DNA of 25,636 nt from Thalassiosira profunda (lineage: Eukaryota; Bacillariophyta; Thalassiosirophyceae; Thalassiosirales; Thalassiosiraceae), in the NCBI GenBank assembly GCA_036939355.1, contig JALLAP010000038.1:1-25636 (forward strand). The letters run 5' to 3'. Of the stretch, positions 20,305 to 25,636 are shown in pieces. The notes under the pieces were generated by a model that did not search any database, was not told where the DNA came from, and saw nothing but the letters and a program-made list of their open reading frames with translations. Within the stretch, counting starts at the first letter, position 1. Each line of letters begins with the position of its first letter. Position numbers and translations under genes: made by a program.

Positions 20305-21333
20305 TCAAACCACATTCAAGCCAGCCACAATCACGCTAACCGTGCCAGCGAAAACAGAGGCTCCAACCGTCGCAGCCGAGCCCGAGCTCGACGGCTCCTC
20401 CTTGCTGCTCCCATCTTGAGCCGGCGTTGGGACATTTGCATCTGCATCTGCGGGAGATTCTGATTTCGTGCCATCGCTGTCGTCCGTCGAGGAACCCGTG
20501 AAATATTCCACCAAACTGGCAATCCCCGTCAACTCCCCCTCAGCATTCGCCTCGTGCATCCACTTTGCCACCAAGATCTGCGTCGCGGCATCCAGCGTCA
20601 TCTTCATTGGCAGCGCCAGCGGATCGAGCGTGTCGGGCACGGCCTCCCCCACCATCAATTCCGGATCGCTGCGGGCTCGATCGTGGGCGGTGACGTCCTC
20701 CTCGCCCATCAGGTCGCACCCTCCCTCCTTCAGGGTGGCGTAGCACGCGTCCTGGCTCGGGCAGGCGACGATGGTGTCGACATATTGTTCGAGGGCGGCG
20801 TACACCGAGCTGCCCTCCCACAGGCACACACTGCCGCCATCCGCGTTTGCCTCCGCAATGGATTTGTACTTTCCGTTTTGCAATTTGACCGTCGTCATGA
20901 ACGTCGTCAGATAAGGAGGCGTAAAAGTGGCCATCGTCCCTCGACGAGGCAGGCGGGTGTAGGCCCCCAGGATGATGTCATAGCAGGAGGATTCCTCCGC
21001 CGCGCCGTCCGCGCCGCAGTCGGGAGCCAGGACGGACAGCGTGCCGTCCGGGGTGCCCGCGTCGCCCTCCCGGTCGCTCAAAACGCCATCGACAGTATCC
21101 ACATCAATTTGCAGCTCGAACCCATCTTCCAGTGCCTTCTCCACCAGCAGGTCCCGGACGTCGAAGACGAGGCCCGTCCAATTGCCAGACTCGTCCTGGT
21201 AGGCGTGGGGCTGGTTGCGGTAGACGGCCGCGCGGAGGGAGAGGGGGTGGAGGGTGGCCGATCCGACCGCGGCGAAGAGGAGCAGCAGGGACGGTGCCAC
21301 GAGGGCCGAGGACGTGAGGGAGGGCGGCAGCAT
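20305..21333 (-). CDS. Secreted solute-binding-fold protein (SBP_bac_3-like), probably GPI-anchored
   Basis: A 342-residue, intronless protein. I start at the ATG at 21333 (MLPPSLTSSALV); upstream in-frame sequence has only a GTG. Residues 1-25 are a signal peptide. Residues ~32-280 follow the family 3 periplasmic-binding/ionotropic-receptor ligand-binding plan: LRAAVYRNQPHAY with a WTGLVFDVRDLLV block, then YDIILGAYTRLPRR and FTPPYLTTFMTTV, an SVCLWEGSSVY hinge region, and a C-terminal AKWMHEANAEGELTGI helix. Several Cys suggest disulfides. A Ser/Asp-rich stalk (280-320) leads to small residues and a hydrophobic tail to the last residue, with no cytoplasmic end, as in GPI signals. It probably binds an amino acid or similar small ligand at the cell surface; no channel domain is present. 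It is divergent from the DOMON-like gene, whose tail is related. Confidence 0.75.
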   Translation of the reverse strand: MLPPSLTSSALVAPSLLLLFAAVGSATLHPLSLRAAVYRNQPHAYQDESGNWTGLVFDVRDLLVEKALEDGFELQIDVDTVDGVLSDREGDAGTPDGTLSVLAPDCGADGAAEESSCYDIILGAYTRLPRRGTMATFTPPYLTTFMTTVKLQNGKYKSIAEANADGGSVCLWEGSSVYAALEQYVDTIVACPSQDACYATLKEGGCDLMGEEDVTAHDRARSDPELMVGEAVPDTLDPLALPMKMTLDAATQILVAKWMHEANAEGELTGIASLVEYFTGSSTDDSDGTKSESPADADANVPTPAQDGSSKEEPSSSGSAATVGASVFAGTVSVIVAGLNVV

Positions 21334-21377
21334 CGTGCAGCGCAATGGCGTCGCCGAGCAACAGAGCCGGCAGGGCA

Positions 21378-21429
21378 CTAAAGTATCCTGTACTATTCCT
21401 ACGTGGTTTCAATTTATGACACAAAGAAA
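21378..21429 (-). promoter_or_regulatory. Conserved upstream element, copy 1
   Basis: This copy lies upstream of the minus-strand solute-binding-fold gene, about 57 bp from its ATG at the nearest block. Read on the plus strand, it has CTAAAGTATCC, then GTACTATTCCTACGTG (21390-21405), then 11 bases, then TGACACAAAGAAA (21417-21429). All three pieces recur in the same order at 23632-23691. The ACGT core would suit a bZIP or bHLH factor; that is inference. Confidence 0.7.
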
Positions 21430-21655
21430 CTCACCTCCCCCGCCCGTTCGCCCGCCCCCGCCCCGCTTCCTGCATGCAGCAAACGCCGCCACGCCAGTCA
21501 TCACGGAGAGAAGACGATGGCTTCTCATGCCCCTGCAGGTGACGGCGAAGTGATGGCAAATGTATGCGGCTGGCAGCAATGGCACCAAGGTGCATTCACT
21601 TGAAGCAAGGTGCATCATAGTCTCTCTCGGCTACAAGAGCTCATTAAAAGCAGCG

Positions 21656-22480
21656 ATGAAGGCCCTGCTCCGCCGCCACGCCGCCCTCGCGGCCCTCCTC
21701 TCGATCGTCGGGCGTCACCCCGCCCGCGCCACGCCCGCCTGCCCGGCCACGCTGGACATGTCCATGGAAATCGAATACCCAGTGTGGTCCGAGCTCGACT
21801 CCGACGCCGCCCTCCGTTATGCTGTGGTGCCGTCCGACCCGCCCGGGGCCGGCAATGGCCTCTTCTGCGCCCGTCTCGAGGTGGAGGACGTCGAGGAGTT
21901 GTATGGCATTCGCGCTACAAATGAGTGGGTCAGTCTCGCCTTCGGGGAGTGGGGTTACGACGATCATTTTGTGGTGATCGGCCTCGACGGCACCGTGCAA
22001 AAGTACGCGGAAAATTCGTATGTGTGCAGACGCAACCTGCTTAGCTCGATCCGTCCGTCCAGTACACTGCGAACTGAGGTTTGCACTGACTTCAAAGATA
22101 TGATCGACGAGAAACAGACGCTGGTGAACACGTCGATCACTAAAGATGGCAACGTGACGATCATGAGCTTCGCAAAGCTGTTGGTGGAGGAGTGCGAATT
22201 AAAGATTGCGAATGGGACCAACGACTTGAGTCTCATCCGGGGCGGGTTCTTGGATCGTTGCTGGTTGAAATCACCTCTCTGTAACTACCGAACGGTTTCC
22301 TTCAGTTTGGAGTTGGATCTCCCGGTCGACGAAACTGATATCACGAAACCCGGATCGGGATGTCCCGCAGATGATGTGGATGCACCGCAGGAGCCATCGA
22401 GCTCAGCTGCGATGGTCGGGATTTCCGTCGTCGCCTCTTGTGTTTCCGGCGCAATTTGGGCTAGCTTGAAATTTGTCTGA
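21656..22480 (+). CDS. Secreted DOMON-like protein, probably GPI-anchored
   Basis: A 274-residue, intronless protein. The start is the ATG at 21656 (MKALLRRHAALAALL), which gives a signal peptide of about 25 residues. Residues ~31-120 resemble a DOMON fold: RYAVVPSD, then WVSLAFGEWG (91-100), then HFVVIGLDGTVQKY (104-117), the usual strand-turn-strand pattern of this haem- or sugar-binding domain. I cannot verify ligand residues. The remaining 130 residues carry several Cys and N-glycosylation sequons (NTSI, NVT, NGT). The C-terminus is EPSSSAAMVG followed by a hydrophobic tail to the last residue, a GPI-type signal. That tail closely resembles the end of the divergently transcribed solute-binding-fold protein. 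The DOMON assignment is moderate; secreted and anchored is firmer. Confidence 0.65.
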   Translation: MKALLRRHAALAALLSIVGRHPARATPACPATLDMSMEIEYPVWSELDSDAALRYAVVPSDPPGAGNGLFCARLEVEDVEELYGIRATNEWVSLAFGEWGYDDHFVVIGLDGTVQKYAENSYVCRRNLLSSIRPSSTLRTEVCTDFKDMIDEKQTLVNTSITKDGNVTIMSFAKLLVEECELKIANGTNDLSLIRGGFLDRCWLKSPLCNYRTVSFSLELDLPVDETDITKPGSGCPADDVDAPQEPSSSAAMVGISVVASCVSGAIWASLKFV

Positions 22481-22620
22481 GATTCTGGCAACACTCTGGC
22501 TGTATGCAGTCTTTCGATGATGCACCATATTATCTTATCCAAAAGCAAAATAATTTGTTGAAATACCATTATGTACACAAGAAGTTTACATTTTACCTGA
22601 CCATTCTGAACCCTGAAAAG
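22481..22620. terminator. Convergent 3' region
   Basis: This is the 140-bp spacer between two converging stop codons. It is AT-rich, with AAGCAAAATAATTTG-type sequence near 22543, and must hold both polyadenylation sites. The exact signals cannot be fixed from sequence. The corresponding spacer between paralog B and the solute-binding-fold gene (20207-20304) is only 98 bp. Confidence 0.45.
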
Positions 22621-23577
22621 CTAACCGCTGCCATCGTCGTCTGAACCATCACTTGTAGAATCTTCCGACTCCACATCCCTCTCCTCTACTGTCTCTTGGT
22701 CCCGGGCATTGTCCCACAAGAACGCCGCCGGCAGCCCACCGTCCTCTTCCTCCATCAGCTCCTCCAGGGTTTGAGGCCCGGCCATACTGTAATATTCTGG
22801 GTGCGGCGGAAGTGACAGCACCTCATCCTCGCTGCCCGAATCACTCCCCGGCACTTCGAACGTAACCTCTACCCAGCCTCTCCCCTCCCGCGCCAGCGCT
22901 GCGAAGGGATGACCCTCCAACCGCGACACCGCCAACGCGATTTTCTTCCCGTGCGGGACGACCTGGATGCGCCTCACGTCAATGATGGAGTCTCTCTCCT
23001 CCCCCGTGCCCAGCGAATGGCGTCGGAAGGACGTGCAAAGGTCGCGCGCGCTGCACATGGCCCGCTGCACCACCCTCCCCCGCTCGGCCGAGAACCACCC
23101 AGAAACACCAGGCGGAGCGATTGTTCCACAGTGGACGTCCAGCCGCACGGAGACCTCCGGGTAGCGATCGAGTATTTCCCGCGTGGCATTGATTTTGTCG
23201 AGCATGCGCTCCGTGATCTCGGTGGAGCCCAGGGGAAAGGGGATGCGATTGTCGTTGCTCAAAGGAGTATCGCGCCATCGCTCGAAGATCGCGAGCTGCA
23301 GCAGCGTTCGAATGTTCAGGTCGTTGTATTGTGTGAGGGAAGCCTTGGGCTCCTGCCGGAGGCAAGCCATCCTCGCTTTGATGACACGCTGAATGATTGC
23401 TGCCCTGGCGTTCGGTGGTGCCGATGCACCGTCGCCGCCGCGGTCGCCGTCGTCCGGCAGCAACAGATGCCTCGCTCGTCTACATGTCTGTGCCAGCCTC
23501 ACGTACGACTCCGCCCCGCAGAGCTGGCAGGTGTACCCCCCCAGGGCGACGATGGCGTCGTCGTGGAGCAGGTTCAT
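22621..23577 (-). CDS. F-box-like protein with an OmpA-like domain
   Basis: A 318-residue, intronless protein. The start is the ATG at 23577 (MNLLHDDAIVALGGY). Residues 3-40 read like an F-box: LLHDDAIVALGGY, later YVRLAQTCRRARHLLL, which would bind Skp1 in an SCF ubiquitin ligase. Residues ~118-245 resemble the OmpA/MotB peptidoglycan-binding fold: a LDKINATREILDRYPEVSVR helix, LDVHCGT, then SAERGRVVQRAM in the place of the LSxxRAxxV helix, and RRIQVVPHGKKIAL. The absence of a signal peptide argues for an intracellular role, so the OmpA-like part is more likely a substrate- or ligand-binding module than a wall anchor. The C-terminal 70 residues are acidic and Ser-rich. It ends with stop at 22621. 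It is divergent from glutamate decarboxylase and carries upstream element copy 2. Confidence 0.7.
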   Translation of the reverse strand: MNLLHDDAIVALGGYTCQLCGAESYVRLAQTCRRARHLLLPDDGDRGGDGASAPPNARAAIIQRVIKARMACLRQEPKASLTQYNDLNIRTLLQLAIFERWRDTPLSNDNRIPFPLGSTEITERMLDKINATREILDRYPEVSVRLDVHCGTIAPPGVSGWFSAERGRVVQRAMCSARDLCTSFRRHSLGTGEERDSIIDVRRIQVVPHGKKIALAVSRLEGHPFAALAREGRGWVEVTFEVPGSDSGSEDEVLSLPPHPEYYSMAGPQTLEELMEEEDGGLPAAFLWDNARDQETVEERDVESEDSTSDGSDDDGSG

Positions 23578-23631
23578 TCTTGCAATGGGTGAGCGCTGAG
23601 GGGCCTTGCAAAAAAATGTTCTTCTCTGAAT

Positions 23632-23691
23632 CCCTAAAAGTATCCATAAACGTACTATTCCTACGTGAAAATATAGTCTGACACAAAGAAA
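23632..23691 (-). promoter_or_regulatory. Conserved upstream element, copy 2
   Basis: This copy lies in the divergent spacer before the F-box/OmpA-like gene, about 75 bp from its ATG at the nearest conserved block. On the plus strand it has CTAAAAGTATCC, GTACTATTCCTACGTG (23652-23667, 16 of 16 identical to copy 1), 11 bases, then TGACACAAAGAAA (23679-23691, 13 of 13 identical). Orientation relative to the minus-strand gene is the same as in copy 1. Confidence 0.7.
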
Positions 23692-23832
23692 AGGCCACGC
23701 GTCCGCCCTCAGTCTGCTCCTCCGGTGCAGACCCCAGCCTCGTGCACACTCCTGCTTCGATGAATCATAGATGCTTCAATTGCTGCAGCAACGGACGATA
23801 TATTGGGCTCGAGAGAGACCGGAGTGTGAGAT

Positions 23833-25636
23833 ATGGACCATCAATCCAAGAGGCCGCGGCTGGAGGAGCGAGACGGCGAGAACGACGACGGCGCGAAGAA
23901 GGACGCCGTCATAGCGACCCTCCTTGCCGAGACCCAAGCCCTCAAGGAAACGGTCTCCCAGCTGAAGCGGCAGGTCGAGCACGACCGCGACGCCTCTTTG
24001 ACTTATTACGCGTCCCACGCCGCGGCCGAGAACAATTGGGCCCACCAGGGCATTCCCCAGAAAGGCCTGCCGGCGAAATTCGTGGCGAACCTCGTCGAGG
24101 ACGTTCACCTCTGCGATTTCAACCCCCGGCTTAACACGAGCAGCTACGTCAACGTCGTGAGCGAGGAGGAGGAGCGACGGGTGGCGACCATGGGGGCCGA
24201 GATCAAGTGAGTTCGAGAAAACAGTAGATATCTATTGTTGCGCACATCTTGTGCACACTCTGTGCACACATCTCTTGTGGTTCGTCTCATACCGTGCACA
24301 TGAATTGCAGCATCGCCGACGCCAGCGTGTACCCGGCGAGCATCGAGCTGCACAACAAGGTGGGTGGTTGCAAATATTGTGCTGTCAATCTTTCTGTTCG
24401 TCTTCCTATTCAGAATTATTCTCTATGTATGGCCGCAGACGGTGAATATGATTGCAAATCTTTGGCATGCGCCGGAACCCGCCGGCGGGGGAGACTTCAC
24501 CGGTGCGGGAACGGTGGGATCGACCGAGGCGTGCCTGTTGGCGGGCCTGGCCTTGAAATTTAGGTGGAGGAAGTGGTACGCGGCTCGTCACGGACTCTCG
24601 GACGAGTCTGTCGTGGCCGTCCGCCCCAACCTCGTCATCAGCTCGTGCTACCAGGCCGCGTGGGAGAAGCTCTTTCGCTATTTTGACGTCGAGGCCAAGT
24701 TGGCCAAGCCCAACCTCGTGACTGACAAGATGGCCGTCGATGCGAAAAAGCTCGTGGAGCTGTGCGACGAGAAGACCATCGGCGTCGTGGGTCTTCTGGG
24801 CAATCACTACAATGGCATGTACGATCCTGTGTGGGACATCGATCGCGAGGTGCAGAAGTTGAACAAGGAGAAGGGATGGCAGGTCGGGATTCACGTGGAT
24901 GCGGCGAGCGGAGGGTTTATTGCACCGTTCCAGGAGATGTCGGGCAAGGGCACTCCAGCACCCTTCGACTTTCGCCTTCCCAACGTTCTCTCCATGTCGG
25001 CGTCTGGGCACAAATTTGGCGAAAGTATCTGTGGAACCGGTTGGATTGTGTTCCGCCAGAGGGCGGATTTAGCGGAGCACATTGCAGTCACGGTTACGTA
25101 CCTCGGTGGCTCGTCGGATTCTCTCACGCTCAACTTTTCTCGCCCGGCATCGGGCCCGTACGTGCAGTTCTACAAGCTCCTCCGATTGGGAAAGGAAGGG
25201 TACATGCAAAAGGTTGAGAATCAGATGAGTACTGCAGCGTACATTCGGCACTTCATCAGCGAGCTCGTGCACGCGCCTACGGGAAAGAAGAGGTTCCAGT
25301 TGTTGGATGGCGGCAACGAACGCTGCCTTCCGGTCGTTTCTGCGAGGCTGAACCCGGAGATCGGCCTTCATTACAATGATATCGATATGCAGCACGCACT
25401 TAGCGAATCCCATTGGTACGTGAGCGGCTACAGCCTTGGCTTCGAGAATCCTGCCACGGAGCAGTTCGAAGACCTCTTCACCGACGCCAAACAGGGCGAG
25501 AGCATGTTCCGCATTGTCATTAAGAGCAACTTAACTCGGAGCCTCGCCGAGGATCTGACGACCAAACTGGTGGAGACGTTGGAGGTGCTGGATTCGATGG
25601 ACGGAGGGTACGAAAGCCTGCGGTCGAAGATGGCGG
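23833..25636 (+). CDS. Glutamate decarboxylase, 3' end outside the window
   Basis: This PLP enzyme converts glutamate to GABA and CO2, normally in the cytosol. Exons are 23833-24206, 24311-24359 and 24439 to beyond the window end, with introns of 104 and 79 bp; joining them restores the family sequence INIADASVYPASIELHNK, then TVNMIANLWHAP. Clear GAD motifs are GTVGSTEACLLAGLALKFRW, HVDAASGGFIAPF and SASGHKFGE, with the PLP lysine at about K333, then LNFSRPASGPYVQFYKLLRL. So far 540 codons are present with no stop. The N-terminus is longer than in bacterial GAD: a basic KRPR motif and a predicted coiled coil (residues ~25-52, heptads with V, L, L, V). A calmodulin-binding C-terminus, known in plant GADs, cannot be judged here. 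Confidence 0.93.

Noticed and set aside
21334..21378. A longer N-terminus for the solute-binding-fold protein
   Set aside because: The upstream codon is GTG, not ATG, and the ATG at 21333 gives a clean signal peptide.
1..25636. tRNA, rRNA or transposase genes
   Set aside because: I read both strands for cloverleaf-like or transposase/reverse-transcriptase signatures and found none I could support; a dedicated scan could still find a small RNA.

Overview
The window is one end of a eukaryotic nuclear chromosome or scaffold. It opens with CCCTAA telomere repeats, correctly oriented for a left chromosome end. Next come about 3 kb of degenerate subtelomeric repeats, then a GC-rich, gene-dense arm. 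Genes have short GT-AG introns (68-146 bp), heterokont-style secretory presequences, and a DUF6824 domain followed by a bacterial-type signalling ATPase. Together these suggest a photosynthetic stramenopile, most likely a diatom or close relative. That placement is inferred from family knowledge, not from a search.

Layout. (1) 1-1562: a minus-strand FEN1/EXO1-family nuclease gene whose reading frame runs straight into the telomere without a stop. (2) 1563-4495: subtelomeric low-complexity and tandem repeats, with no convincing gene. (3) 4496-5659 (+): a putative plastid-targeted protein with one intron and an in-frame TAG. (4) 5801-7087 (-): an FAD monooxygenase, divergent from (5) 7368-8600 (+): a phytyl-ester-synthase/LPLAT-like acyltransferase. 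(6) 9376-14072 and 14614-20206 (+): two tandem paralogous giant ATPases of the AAA_16/STAND plus TPR type, with 10 and 4 exons. They have the core of bacterial kinase/ATPase/histidine-kinase proteins but no kinase output domains. (7) 20305-21333 (-) and 21656-22480 (+): a divergent pair of secreted, probably GPI-anchored proteins, one with a solute-binding fold and one DOMON-like, sharing a related C-terminal tail. (8) 22621-23577 (-): an F-box-like/OmpA-like protein, divergent from (9) 23833-25636+ (+): glutamate decarboxylase, cut by the window end.

Two places (N at 17055 and at 19206) each show an exact 72-bp sequence repeated on both sides of a single N. These are unmerged contig overlaps. 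Counting each overlap once gives the second ATPase gene an uninterrupted 1713-codon frame.

The observations most worth following are the telomere-capped nuclease gene, near-identical introns at non-homologous sites in the two ATPase paralogs (introner-like), a conserved two-block upstream element with fixed 11-bp spacing before two minus-strand genes, and the shared surface-anchor tail.
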